From positions 7,233,001-7,297,000 of the forward strand of contig NZ_CP134053.1 in the NCBI RefSeq assembly GCF_031583065.1: 64,000 nucleotides of DNA, written 5' to 3'. Below the pieces are notes generated by a model. The model saw only the letters and a list, made by a program, of their open reading frames with translations, was not told where the DNA came from and did no database searches. Position 1 is the stretch's first letter. Each line of letters starts with the position of its first letter. Source of the stretch: Streptomyces sp. CGMCC 4.7035. GTDB lineage: Bacteria; Actinomycetota; Actinomycetes; Streptomycetales; Streptomycetaceae. This document shows positions 26,716 through 35,643 of this stretch, in pieces. The position numbers and the translations under genes are program-made.

Positions 26716-27768
26716 ATGATCCAGTTCGATGCGGTGCACAAGCGTTTCCCGAACGGCACGACAGCAGTCCACGACCTCTCCCTGGAGATGCCGGAAGGCG
26801 GCGTGACTGTCCTGGTCGGATCCTCCGGTTGCGGCAAGACGACCACGCTGCGGATGGTCAACCGGATGGTCGATCCGACCTCCGGGACCATCCGTGTCGG
26901 CGGCCGGGACGTCCTCGAGCAGGACGCCGCCGAGCTGCGCCGCTCCATCGGCTACGTCATCCAGCAGTCGGGCCTCTTCCCGCACCGTACGGTGCTCGAC
27001 AACATCGCGACCGTGCCGCTCCTGCTCGGCTGGGGCCGCAGGAAGGCCCGGGCCCGCGCGGCCGAGCTCCTGGAGACCGTCGGGCTCACCGCCGACGCCG
27101 GCAAGCGGTATCCGCACCAACTCTCCGGCGGCCAGCAGCAGCGCGTGGGGGTGGCCCGCGCGCTCGCCGCGGACCCGCCGGTACTCCTCATGGACGAGCC
27201 GTTCGGCGCGGTCGACCCCGTGGTGCGTACTCAGCTGCAGGACGAACTTCTGCGCCTGCAGAAGGACCTGAGCAAGACCATCGTCTTCGTCACCCACGAC
27301 ATCGACGAGGCGGTCCGGCTCGGCGACCGGATCGCGGTCTTCCGTACCGGCGGCCAGCTGGTGCAGTGCGCACCGCCCGCCGAGCTGCTCGCCCGCCCGG
27401 CCGACGACTTCGTGGCGGACTTCCTCGGCGCGGAGCGCGGACTGAAACTGCTCTCGCTCACGCCCCTCACGGACGTCCCGCAGGGCCCCGCGCCCGAGGG
27501 CGGCACCTGGACCCTCGCCCTCGATGCGGCCCGTAAACCGCTGCACTGGCGTTCGACAGAGACAGACGCCGAACTCCCCGTACGCCCCCTGAAGGACACC
27601 GACTCCCTCCTGTCAGCGCTGAACGAGTCGGTCGCCTCCCCCACCGGCCTCGTCGTCCGCGTCGACACGGACGGCGTACTCACCGGCGTCTCCTCCCGCG
27701 AGGACGTCCACCAGCGCGCGGGCCGGGCCCACACCGAGGCGCTCACGGAAGCGAGTGTCGCCGCATGA
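26716..27768 (+). CDS. OpuC/ProV-type ABC transporter ATP-binding protein
   Basis: 350 residues: Walker [10 protein letters not shown]-loop VIQQSG, signature LSGGQQQR, Walker [13 protein letters not shown], and the His switch THD. A C-terminal ~100-residue extension contains one CBS-like motif ([21 protein letters not shown]), as in quaternary-amine uptake ATPases where it senses ionic strength or c-di-AMP. ATG 26716 has AAGGGA 7 nt upstream. It is first in a four-gene importer operon divergent from the lyase/RpiR pair. The substrate is probably a betaine-like compound; the neighbouring lyase suggests a histidine-derived one. Confidence 0.92.
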   Translation: MIQFDAVHKRFPNGTTAVHDLSLEMPEGGVTVLVGSSGCGKTTTLRMVNRMVDPTSGTIRVGGRDVLEQDAAELRRSIGYVIQQSGLFPHRTVLDNIATVPLLLGWGRRKARARAAELLETVGLTADAGKRYPHQLSGGQQQRVGVARALAADPPVLLMDEPFGAVDPVVRTQLQDELLRLQKDLSKTIVFVTHDIDEAVRLGDRIAVFRTGGQLVQCAPPAELLARPADDFVADFLGAERGLKLLSLTPLTDVPQGPAPEGGTWTLALDAARKPLHWRSTETDAELPVRPLKDTDSLLSALNESVASPTGLVVRVDTDGVLTGVSSREDVHQRAGRAHTEALTEASVAA

Positions 27769-28406
27769 CCCTCGACTGGTCCTGGGTGTCCGACCACACG
27801 GGCGACCTCACCACCCTCACGCTCTCCCACCTCCAGGCCGCCCTGACCGCCGTCTTCTTCGGCCTGCTGATCTCCCTCCCCCTCGCGGTGATCGCCCACC
27901 GGATCCGCCCCCTGCGCGGCTTCCTCCTCGGCGTCTCGAACGTCCTGTTCACCATCCCGTCGATCGCGATCTTCGTGCTCCTGCTCCCGATCTCCGGCCT
28001 GACCCGCACCACCACGGTCATCGGCCTGACGATCTACACCCTGGTGGTCCTGCTCCGGAACACGGTCGAGGGTCTGGACTCCGTCCCCGCGAAGACGAAG
28101 GAAGCCGCGAAGGCGATGGGCACGCGCCCCCTGCGCGCCCTGCTCACCGTCGAGCTTCCCCTCGCGCTCCCCGTGATCATGGCGGGTGTCCGGATCGCGA
28201 CGGTCATGTCGATCTCGCTGGTGTCGGTCGCGACCTACATCGGCGACGGCGGCCTCGGCCAGCTCTTCACCGACGGCTTCCAGCGCGACTTCCCGACGCC
28301 CGTGATCGCCGGAGTGGCCCTCACGATCCTGCTGGCGCTGGTCGCGGACGCGCTGCTGGTCGCCGTCCAGTACGTACTCACCCCGTGGACGAGGCGGCGC
28401 GCCTGA
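27765..28406 (+). CDS. OpuC-type ABC transporter permease 1
   Basis: 213 residues, about five or six transmembrane segments, with the inner-membrane transport signature KEAAKAMGTRPLRALLTVELPLALPVIMAG (the EAA loop that docks on the ATPase). ATG 27765 overlaps the ATPase stop as ATGA. It pairs with the second permease to form a heterodimeric channel. Confidence 0.92.
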   Translation: MTLDWSWVSDHTGDLTTLTLSHLQAALTAVFFGLLISLPLAVIAHRIRPLRGFLLGVSNVLFTIPSIAIFVLLLPISGLTRTTTVIGLTIYTLVVLLRNTVEGLDSVPAKTKEAAKAMGTRPLRALLTVELPLALPVIMAGVRIATVMSISLVSVATYIGDGGLGQLFTDGFQRDFPTPVIAGVALTILLALVADALLVAVQYVLTPWTRRRA

Positions 28407-28407
28407 C

Positions 28408-29070
28408 ATGTACGAACTCTTCAAGAACCTCGGAAAGTGGCTCGCCGACGGTGACCAGTGGTCCGGCTCCGACGGCATCGCCCACCGTCTGGCCGAACAC
28501 CTCCAGTACTCGCTGCTCGCCACCCTCATCGCGGCGGCCATCGGCCTCCCGCTCGGCCTGCTGATCGGGCACACCGGCAAGGGCGCGTTCGTAGCCATCA
28601 ATCTCGCGTCCTTCGGCCGCGCCCTGCCGACAGTCGGTCTGGTGGTCCTGGTCTTTCTGGCCAGCGGTCTGTCCATGTGGCCGGTCTACGTCGCCCTGGT
28701 CGCCCTCGCGGTCCCGGCGATCGTCACCAACACCTACGCGGGCATGACCGCCGTCGACCCGGACGTGAAGGACGCGGCCCGCGGCCAGGGCCTGCGCGGG
28801 CACCAGGTCCTCTTCCAGGTGGAGCTGCCGCTGGCCCTCCCCCTGATCATGACGGGCCTTCGCCTGGCCCTGATCCAGGTGGTGGCCACGGCGACCATCG
28901 CCGCGTACGTCTCCTTCGGCGGCCTCGGCCGCTACGTCTTCGACGGCCTCGCCCAACGTGACCTCGTCCAGGTACTCGGGGGCGCGGTACTGGTCGCCCT
29001 GCTCGCCGTCGCCCTGGACCTGGTCCTCTCCGGCCTCCAGCGCTTCCTCTTCCGCCACCGCACCGCCTAG
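28408..29070 (+). CDS. OpuC-type ABC transporter permease 2
   Basis: 220 residues, homologous in layout to permease 1, with the EAA-type loop (KDAARGQGLRGHQVLFQVELPLALPLIMTGLRL). It starts 1 nt after the permease 1 stop. The N-terminus (LFKNLGKWLADGDQW) is amphipathic. A two-permease arrangement is typical of OpuC/OpuB and related quaternary-amine importers. Confidence 0.92.
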   Translation: MYELFKNLGKWLADGDQWSGSDGIAHRLAEHLQYSLLATLIAAAIGLPLGLLIGHTGKGAFVAINLASFGRALPTVGLVVLVFLASGLSMWPVYVALVALAVPAIVTNTYAGMTAVDPDVKDAARGQGLRGHQVLFQVELPLALPLIMTGLRLALIQVVATATIAAYVSFGGLGRYVFDGLAQRDLVQVLGGAVLVALLAVALDLVLSGLQRFLFRHRTA

Positions 29071-29082
29071 GAACCCACCGAA

Positions 29083-30015
29083 ATGAATCGTCGTGCTCTC
29101 CTCGGCGGCCTGTTCGCGGCCGCCTCCGTCCCCGCCCTCTCCGCGTGCGCGGGCGGCATCACCTCCCTCGACAGTCAGGGCACCGGCTCCGGTGGGGGCG
29201 GCTCCAGCAAGGGCGGCGTCACCATCGGCACCGCCAACTTCACCGAGAACCAGGTGCTCGGCTACCTCTACGCAGCCGTCCTGAAGGCGGACGGAGTGAA
29301 GGTCAGGGTCCGCCCCAACCTCGGCACCCGGGAAATCGTGATCCCCGCCCTCAAGGGCGGCGACATCGACCTTCTGCCGGAATACCAGGGCGCTCTCCTC
29401 AACTATCTGGCCCCGAAGGACACATCCGCCGAGCCGGGCGCCATGCAGAACGCCCTCACCCTGGCGCTGCCCAGCGGCCTTCAGGTCCTGCCGTACGGCA
29501 TGGCCGCCGACTCCGACGCCTTCGTCGTCACCCGGGCGACCGCACAGAAGTACGGCCTGACCTCCCTCGCGGACCTGAAGAAGCAGAACGGCAAGCTGGT
29601 CATCGGCGCCGCGCCCGAGGTGAAGAAGCGCCAGGTGGGCGCGGTGGGCCTGAAGGATGTGTACGGCGTCGAGTTCAAGGAGTTCAAGTCGCTGGACTCC
29701 GACGGGCCGCTGGTCAAGAGCGCTCTGAAGAAGGGCGATGTGGACGTCGCGAACCTCTTCACCACCGACACCGACATCAAGGCCAACGACTGGGTCGTGC
29801 TGACGGACCCCCTGAACCTGATCCCCAGCCAGCACATCGTCCCCCTCATCGCCGACCGCAAGGCCGACGACACGGTCCGCAAGGCCCTCGCCCGGCTCGG
29901 CAACGTCCTCACCACCGACCAGCTCACCCAGCTCAACAGCCTGGTCGACAACGACAAGAAGGACCCGGAGGACGTGGCCAACGCGTACGCGAGGCAGCAC
30001 GGGTTGGTGAAGTAG
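29083..30015 (+). CDS. OpuAC-family substrate-binding lipoprotein
   Basis: 310 residues. The signal peptide ends in the lipobox LSAC followed by a Gly/Ser linker, so the protein is lipid-anchored on the outer face of the membrane. The binding domain starts VTIGTANFTENQVLGYLYAAVL and continues with LLPEYQGALLNYL, which are OpuAC-family (glycine betaine/choline/carnitine) signatures. It lies 12 bp after permease 2. The family also includes ergothioneine-binding EgtU proteins, so the ligand should be tested rather than assumed. Confidence 0.92.
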   Translation: MNRRALLGGLFAAASVPALSACAGGITSLDSQGTGSGGGGSSKGGVTIGTANFTENQVLGYLYAAVLKADGVKVRVRPNLGTREIVIPALKGGDIDLLPEYQGALLNYLAPKDTSAEPGAMQNALTLALPSGLQVLPYGMAADSDAFVVTRATAQKYGLTSLADLKKQNGKLVIGAAPEVKKRQVGAVGLKDVYGVEFKEFKSLDSDGPLVKSALKKGDVDVANLFTTDTDIKANDWVVLTDPLNLIPSQHIVPLIADRKADDTVRKALARLGNVLTTDQLTQLNSLVDNDKKDPEDVANAYARQHGLVK

Positions 30016-30173
30016 CCGACCTCCGGCGTGTCGCCTGCCCCCTGTCGCTGATCGCACGGAGCACGGGCACCGCAGGGTGTTGGAGTCCCTCGGGATACTC
30101 CCGGCAGACCCCAGCCGGCACAGGGGGGCTGTCCCCAGTGCGGCAGGGGATCCCGCTCCCTAACGTAGGGGGC

Positions 30174-30608
30174 ATGACCGGAATGGACATGCACGACGCC
30201 GACCTCAAGAAGGAACTCAGCGCCACCCTGCAGGCCCGCAGGGAACTGGGCGAGGAGTACGAGTCGGCGCTGGTCGACTCCTTCCTGGAGAAGGTCGACC
30301 AGCGCATCGACGGCGCGATCGACCGCCGGGTGCGGCGGCAGCTCGCCGAGCAGCAGATGGTGGTGGCCCGCGGCGCCCGGTCCCCGCGGGCGACGGACTC
30401 CTGGGGCGAGCGGTTCGGCTTCGGCATCGTCTCGCTGGTGATGGCGATCCCGCTGTCCGCGATCGCCGGCGGCCTCGCGGGCACGACCGGCCTCGTGGCC
30501 GCCTGGCTCGGCATCGTCGGCGTCAACGTGGCCCAGGCCGCGCGCGTCAACCCCCGCCTCTTCGGACAGCGCCGCAAGTCCTCCAAGGACAGTGACTGGG
30601 AGGACTGA
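30174..30608 (+). CDS. Small conserved membrane protein
   Basis: 144 residues. An acidic, helical N-terminus with EEYESALVDSFLEKVDQRIDGAIDRRVRRQL is followed by two adjacent hydrophobic helices (~84-102 and ~104-122) and a basic C-terminus. I recognise the type as a conserved actinobacterial membrane protein without known function. ATG 30174 is preceded by GTAGGGGG. It follows the importer operon after a 158-bp gap and is convergent with the SDR gene. Confidence 0.75.
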   Translation: MTGMDMHDADLKKELSATLQARRELGEEYESALVDSFLEKVDQRIDGAIDRRVRRQLAEQQMVVARGARSPRATDSWGERFGFGIVSLVMAIPLSAIAGGLAGTTGLVAAWLGIVGVNVAQAARVNPRLFGQRRKSSKDSDWED

Positions 30609-30620
30609 CGGTCCTCCGGG

Positions 30621-31382
30621 TCACGCCTGCCGGGTCGGCAGCGCGATGACCTGCCGCAGGTTGACGTGCCGGGGCCGGCTCGTCACATAGGCCACCAGGT
30701 CGGCGATGTCCTCGCAGGCCAGCGGGCCCAGTGCCCCGAACATGCCGTCCAGCTGCTGCGCGAGCTCCGCGTTGTCGATGTGACTGCCCAGTTCGCTGTC
30801 GGTCAGCCCCGGCTCGACGTTGGTGACACGGACGTCCCGCGGCCCGAACTCGGTGCGCAGCGACTGCGAGAGATAGGTGACGGCGGCCTTGGTCGCCCCG
30901 TACACCGCGTAGTTGGGGAACGTGATGTGCGCGCCGATGGAGGAGATGTTCACCAGGTCCGCCGTACGTCCCTCGGCGGCTGCCGCCACCAGGTCGGCGG
31001 TGAAGGCGCGGACGACCCGCAGCACTCCGGTCACATTGGTGTCGAGCATCCGCTGCCACTCGTCGAGGCGGCCCTCGTCGACCGGGTTGGGCAGCATGAC
31101 GCCGGCGTTGTTGACGACCAGGTCGACGGCTCCGTAGGCCTCGTGGATCCGGGCCACCGCGGCCTCGACCGACGCGTCGTCGGTGACGTCGGCGACGACC
31201 GCGAGGGCCTGGCCCCCGTCGGCCCGTATCTTCCCGGCGACCGCCTCCAGCCGGTCCGCGCGCCGGGCGAGCAACGCCACCCGCGCCCCCTGCGCCGCGA
31301 GCACCACGGCGACGGCCTCGCCGATCCCGCTGGCGGCTCCGGTGACGACGGCGGTGCGGCCGGCCAGTTTCTCGTACGACAT
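30621..31382 (-). CDS. Short-chain dehydrogenase/reductase
   Basis: 253 residues, classical SDR. NAD(P)-binding TGAASGIG, NNAG, the catalytic Ser in SSIG and YxxxK in YAVYGATK are all present; the Arg pair after beta2 (ARRADR) suggests NADP(H). The substrate is unknown. ATG 31382 begins the Rossmann fold. It is divergent from an MmyB-type regulator, a pairing seen repeatedly in actinobacteria, so the regulator likely controls this gene. Confidence 0.9.
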   Translation of the reverse strand: MSYEKLAGRTAVVTGAASGIGEAVAVVLAAQGARVALLARRADRLEAVAGKIRADGGQALAVVADVTDDASVEAAVARIHEAYGAVDLVVNNAGVMLPNPVDEGRLDEWQRMLDTNVTGVLRVVRAFTADLVAAAAEGRTADLVNISSIGAHITFPNYAVYGATKAAVTYLSQSLRTEFGPRDVRVTNVEPGLTDSELGSHIDNAELAQQLDGMFGALGPLACEDIADLVAYVTSRPRHVNLRQVIALPTRQA

Positions 31383-31527
31383 GAAGGACTCCCTGGGTGA
31401 CGGCCGGGGCGTCTCCCCGGCGGCACGCACCACCCTCGCCGCCCGTGCCGCCGCTACCCAGGGATGCGCTTTTCCTGGGTCTGCCAGTACCAGGTTGGGA
31501 GACCGCCCCTCCCCTACGATCGAACCC

Positions 31528-32358
31528 ATGGACGGGGATCTCGGAGACTTCCTGCGCTCGCGCCGCGCCCGCATCCAGCCGGAGGAGGTGGGGCTGCCCT
31601 CGCACGGGCGGCGCCGCGTGCCCGGCCTGCGCCGCGAGGAGGTGGCCCAGTTGGCGGGTGTGAGCGTCGACTACTACATCCGCCTCGAACAGGGCAGGGG
31701 TCAGAGTGTGTCGGACGCCGTCCTCGACGCGATCGCACGGGTGCTGCGGATGGACGAGACGGAACACGCGTATCTGCGTACGGTCGCCCGGCCCCGCAGC
31801 CGTCGCGAGCGCCGCCCGGCCGCGCCCCGCGTCCGCCCCGGCGTGCAACTCCTGCTGGACACCATGGAGCGGACGCCCGCGTTCGTGCTGGGCCGCCGCA
31901 TGGATGTGCTCGCGTGGAACGCGCTCGGCGACGCGGTGAGCGGCTTCAGCCGCATGGCACCGGGCGCGCGCAACATGCCCCGCCAGGTCTTCCTCGACCC
32001 CGCCGCCCGGGACTTCTACCCGGAGTGGGCGGCGGTGGCCGCCCAGACTGTGGCCAACCTGCGCATCAGCGCGGGCGTGTACACCGACGATCGCGAGCTG
32101 TGCGCGCTGGTCGGCGAACTCTCCCTCAAGAGCGAGGACTTCCGCCGCCTGTGGGCCGACCACCAGGTCAAGGAGTGCGCGTACGGCGTGAAGAAGGTAC
32201 GGCACCCGGTGGCGGGCCTGCTGACCCTCCCGTACGAGACGCTGACCGTCCCGGCGGACCCGGAGCAGACGATCGTGGTCTATACCCCGGAGCCGGGCTC
32301 GGAGACGGCGGAACGGCTGGCGCTGCTGGGCAGTTGGGAATCGGCTCACGCCCGCTGA
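31528..32358 (+). CDS. XRE-type regulator with MmyB-like ligand-binding domain
   Basis: 276 residues. HTH_31 (~3-85) includes GLRREEVAQLAGVSVDYYIRLEQGR. The C-terminal MmyB-like domain (~100-270) includes DVLAWNALGDAV and DLRRLWADHQV-like motifs. In MmyB-type proteins this domain is PAS-like and binds small hydrophobic ligands. It is divergent from the SDR gene with a 145-bp shared promoter region. ATG 31528 is chosen at the HTH onset. Confidence 0.9.
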   Translation: MDGDLGDFLRSRRARIQPEEVGLPSHGRRRVPGLRREEVAQLAGVSVDYYIRLEQGRGQSVSDAVLDAIARVLRMDETEHAYLRTVARPRSRRERRPAAPRVRPGVQLLLDTMERTPAFVLGRRMDVLAWNALGDAVSGFSRMAPGARNMPRQVFLDPAARDFYPEWAAVAAQTVANLRISAGVYTDDRELCALVGELSLKSEDFRRLWADHQVKECAYGVKKVRHPVAGLLTLPYETLTVPADPEQTIVVYTPEPGSETAERLALLGSWESAHAR

Positions 32359-32380
32359 AAGGGCACTGCAAAGAGGTATG

Positions 32381-32435
32381 CGCGGGGACCGCCGCACCCC
32401 CGTTGCCGGGGGGCGGGACGACGGCGGTCCCCGCG
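32381..32435. terminator. Terminator hairpin after the MmyB-type regulator
   Basis: A 14-bp perfect outer stem (CGCGGGGACCGCCG and complement) encloses an inner C5/G5 hairpin. The rest of the 343-bp gap to the convergent cystathionine beta-synthase gene shows no gene. Confidence 0.75.
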
Positions 32436-32701
32436 AGGGACGCGGGCCGGGTCAGGGCCGGGCTTGCGCGTCCGTGGCGTCCATGGAGGTCCGGGAGCCG
32501 CTCCGGAGGTCCTTGGCGCCGTTTTGGTTGCCGGCCGGGGCGGGGAGCCGCTCCCGCCCTGCCGACACCCACTAATGTGCCGGACCCGTGTTAAGCGGGT
32601 GCTGCGTGGACGTGACACGCTCGTACCACTTCTGCGAAGTCCACCATTTCGGTGCGCAACCGCAGGTTCGCCGCCGACACGGGCAGTTCAGCAGGTGTTT
32701 C

Positions 32702-34093
32702 CTACTGCTTCCCGCCCTTGGCCAGGAAGGCCAGCAGGTCCTGCCGGCTGACCACTCCGGTCGGCTTGCCCTCCACGAGGACGATCGCCGCGTCGGCCGT
32801 ACCGAGCACGGACATCAGGTCCCCGACCGGCTCGCCGGAGCCGACCTGCGGCAGCGGCGCGGACATGTGCTTCTCCAGCGGGTCGTCGAGCGAGGCGCGC
32901 TGGGTGAACAGGGCGTCCAGCAGCTCGCGCTCGACGACTGATCCCACGACCTCGGCGGCCATCACGTCCGGGTGCCCCGCGCCGGGCTTGACGATCGGCA
33001 TCTGCGAGACGCCGTACTCGCGCAGCACCTCGATCGCCTGGCCGACCGTCTCGTCGGGGTGCATGTGGACGAGGGAGGGGATGGAGCCGCCTTCCTTGTC
33101 GCTGAGCACGTCCGCGACACGGGCGCTCGGACCGGCGTCCTCCAGGAAGCCGTAGTCGGCCATCCACTCGTCGTTGAAGATCTTGCTGAGGTAGCCACGG
33201 CCGCTGTCGGGCAGCAGCACGACGACGACGTCGTCCGGCCCGAGCCGCTCGGCGACCCGCAGCGCGGCGACGACGGCCATACCGCAGGAGCCGCCGACCA
33301 GCAGGCCCTCTTCCTTCGCCAGGCGCCGGGTCATCTGGAAGGAGTCCTTGTCGGACACGGCGACGATCTCGTCGGCGACGGTCCGGTCGTACGCGGTCGG
33401 CCAGAAGTCCTCACCGACGCCCTCGACGAGGTACGGCCGCCCGGACCCGCCGGAGTACACGGACCCCTCGGGGTCGGCGCCGATGACCTGGACGCGCCCC
33501 TCGCTGGCCTCCTTCAGGTAGCGGCCGGTGCCGGAGATGGTCCCGCCGGTGCCGACGCCGGCGACGAAGTGGGTGATCCTCCCCTCCGTCTGCTCCCACA
33601 GCTCGGGGCCGGTCGAGTGATAGTGCGAAAGAGGGTTGTTGGGGTTGGAGTACTGGTCGGGCTTCCAGGCACCGGGGGTCTCGCGCACCAGCCGGTCGGA
33701 GACGTTGTAGTACGAGTCCGGGTGCTCGGGGGCCACGGCCGTCGGGCACACGACCACCTCGGCACCGTACGCGCGCAGCACGTTGATCTTGTCGGTGGAG
33801 ACCTTGTCAGGGCACACGAAGATGCACTTGTAGCCCTTCTGCTGGGCCACGATGGCGAGGCCGACCCCCGTGTTCCCGCTGGTCGGCTCGACGATCGTGC
33901 CGCCGGGCTTGAGCTCGCCGCTCTGCTCGGCCGCCTCGATCATGCGCAGGGCGATGCGGTCCTTCACGGAGCCGCCGGGGTTGAAGTACTCGACCTTCGC
34001 CAGAACGGTCGCCTGGATGCCGGCGGTCACGTGGTTGAGCCTCACCAGCGGGGTGTTGCCGACCAGGCTGATCATCGAGTCGTGGAATCGCAC
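32702..34093 (-). CDS. Cystathionine beta-synthase
   Basis: 463 residues. The PLP domain has K44 in NPGGSVKDR, TSGNTG phosphate/substrate loops and GTGGTISG; a C-terminal CBS pair (~345-460) suggests allosteric control. It condenses serine with homocysteine to cystathionine in reverse transsulfuration. GTG 34093 is chosen because CGGAG lies 7-8 nt upstream and the protein then starts RFHDSMISLVGNTPLVRLN as in relatives; ATG 34114 upstream has no ribosome binding site. Monocistronic, divergent from an SGNH hydrolase. Confidence 0.92.
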   Translation of the reverse strand: MRFHDSMISLVGNTPLVRLNHVTAGIQATVLAKVEYFNPGGSVKDRIALRMIEAAEQSGELKPGGTIVEPTSGNTGVGLAIVAQQKGYKCIFVCPDKVSTDKINVLRAYGAEVVVCPTAVAPEHPDSYYNVSDRLVRETPGAWKPDQYSNPNNPLSHYHSTGPELWEQTEGRITHFVAGVGTGGTISGTGRYLKEASEGRVQVIGADPEGSVYSGGSGRPYLVEGVGEDFWPTAYDRTVADEIVAVSDKDSFQMTRRLAKEEGLLVGGSCGMAVVAALRVAERLGPDDVVVVLLPDSGRGYLSKIFNDEWMADYGFLEDAGPSARVADVLSDKEGGSIPSLVHMHPDETVGQAIEVLREYGVSQMPIVKPGAGHPDVMAAEVVGSVVERELLDALFTQRASLDDPLEKHMSAPLPQVGSGEPVGDLMSVLGTADAAIVLVEGKPTGVVSRQDLLAFLAKGGKQ

Positions 34094-34273
34094 CGTTGTC
34101 TCCGGTTGCTGCATAAAAAGTGGTCGTAATGGTTCCGCCAGGGTAAGCGCTCCCGCGTCCGGACGGTCCGCAAGTCGCGGGCCGTCCCGGGCGTTCACGC
34201 ACAGTTGAGATTGGACGACGGGGAGTACGGGGCAAGCAGTGGATGTACGGCTACGAGGAGGTGGCGGCAACGC

Positions 34274-35308
34274 ATGTCGAGCATGTCCAGAGCGAGGGTG
34301 GCCCGGCGCATCGCGGCGGGCGCGGCGTACGGCGGCGGCGGGATCGGACTGGTCGGTGCGGCCGCCGTCGGGGTGCTGCTGGCCGAGGTGCAACTGGCCA
34401 AGCGCCACGTGGGGAACGGGCACAGCCCGCACCCGCCGAGCGCGGAGGGCCTGTATGGACGCGGGTATGCCGCCCTGGACGGACCGCCGCTGAGGCTGAT
34501 GATGCTCGGTGACTCCACGGCCGCCGGGCAGGGTGTGCACCGCTCCCGCGAGACGCCGGGGGCGCTGCTGGCGTCGGGGCTGGCCGCGGTGGCCGAGCGC
34601 CCGGTGGAGCTGCGCATCGTGGCCCTTCCGGGGGCGCAGTCGGACGATCTGGACCGCCAGGTGGCGTTGGCGCTGGAGGACCAGGACCGGTTCCCCGACG
34701 TCTGCGTGATCATGATCGGCGCGAACGACGTGACGCACCGGATGCCGCCGACGCGCTCGGTGCGCCACCTGGCGGCGGCGGTACGCCGGCTGCGCACGGC
34801 GGGCGCGGAAGTGGTGGTCGGCACCTGCCCGGACCTGGGCACGATCGAGCCGGTGCAACAACCGTTGCGGTGGCTGGCCCGCCGGGCCTCCCGCCAACTG
34901 GCGGCCGCCCAGACGATCGGAGTCGTCGAACAGGGCGGCCGCACGGTGTCGCTGGGCGACCTGCTGGGTCCTGAGTTCGAGGCGAACCCGCGGGAGCTGT
35001 TCGGCCCCGACAACTACCACCCCTCGGCGGAGGGGTACGCCACCGCTGCGATGGCCGTCCTGCCGACGGTCTGCGCGACCCTGGGCCTGTGGCCGGCGGA
35101 AGAGGAACGTCCGGACGCGTCCCGCCGCGAGGGCTTCCTGCCGGTCGCGCGTGCGGCGGCCGAGGCCGCGTCGGAGGCGGGTACGGAGGTCACGGCCGCC
35201 ATGCCGACGGGGCCGCGGGGTCCGTGGGCGCTCCTCAAGCGCAGGCGCCGTCGTCGTCTGCCCACGCCGGACGTCAACCCGACACCCGCCACGGAACCCA
35301 CGAGCTGA
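34274..35308 (+). CDS. SGNH/GDSL-type hydrolase, membrane-anchored
   Basis: 344 residues. An N-terminal hydrophobic helix (~18-36, GIGLVGAAAVGVLLAEVQL) precedes an SGNH domain with block I GDSTAAGQG (nucleophile Ser), block III GANDVTH and block V DNYHPSAEGY (Asp/His). A basic C-terminal tail (KRRRRRRLP) follows. An extracellular or membrane-associated esterase/lipase is inferred; the substrate is unknown. ATG 34274 lies 12 nt after AGGAGG; an ATG at 34283 is an alternative. Confidence 0.85.
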   Translation: MSSMSRARVARRIAAGAAYGGGGIGLVGAAAVGVLLAEVQLAKRHVGNGHSPHPPSAEGLYGRGYAALDGPPLRLMMLGDSTAAGQGVHRSRETPGALLASGLAAVAERPVELRIVALPGAQSDDLDRQVALALEDQDRFPDVCVIMIGANDVTHRMPPTRSVRHLAAAVRRLRTAGAEVVVGTCPDLGTIEPVQQPLRWLARRASRQLAAAQTIGVVEQGGRTVSLGDLLGPEFEANPRELFGPDNYHPSAEGYATAAMAVLPTVCATLGLWPAEEERPDASRREGFLPVARAAAEAASEAGTEVTAAMPTGPRGPWALLKRRRRRRLPTPDVNPTPATEPTS

Positions 35309-35325
35309 CCAGGGGTTCCTCGCCC

Positions 35326-35505
35326 CCGGGACCCCCGCTCCTCAAACGCCGGAGGGGCTGATTTATCAGCCCGTCTGGGGGTCCCCCCTGCTCGAAGAGC
35401 TTGGGGGAGCTTGAGGACGAGGCCGTCAAGGCCGACAGCGGGGGTCTGGGGGCGGCAGCCCCCAGGGACGGGAAGGGTAGGGGCGGCGGGGGCGAAAACC
35501 CCATG
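35326..35505. repeat. Composite intergenic repeat, copy 1 (includes palindromic module copy 3)
   Basis: In order: CTCAAACGCCGGAGGGGCTG with an inverted GGGCTGAT..ATCAGCCC, then CCCCCCTGCTCGAAGAGCTTGGGGG (the palindrome also at 304 and 6304, inverted), then GAGGACGAGGCCGTCAAGGCC, GGGTCTGGGGGCGGCAGCCCCC and a G/C-rich tail. The same blocks recur in opposite orientation at about 42667-42815 and in the same orientation at about 46855-46966. It fills the gap before the thiolase gene. Confidence 0.85.
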
Positions 35506-35643
35506 GGCCAGGCCTGAAGCCCCGGCCGAAAAGCAAGCGCTTGGAAAGTGCGGCCCGAGTCACACTCCAACAGCCGTGACCTCCACGGTACGTACGGGTA
35601 ACTTCCCCCACAGCCCTGCCCTCCCTCGTGCAATGGAGCCGTG

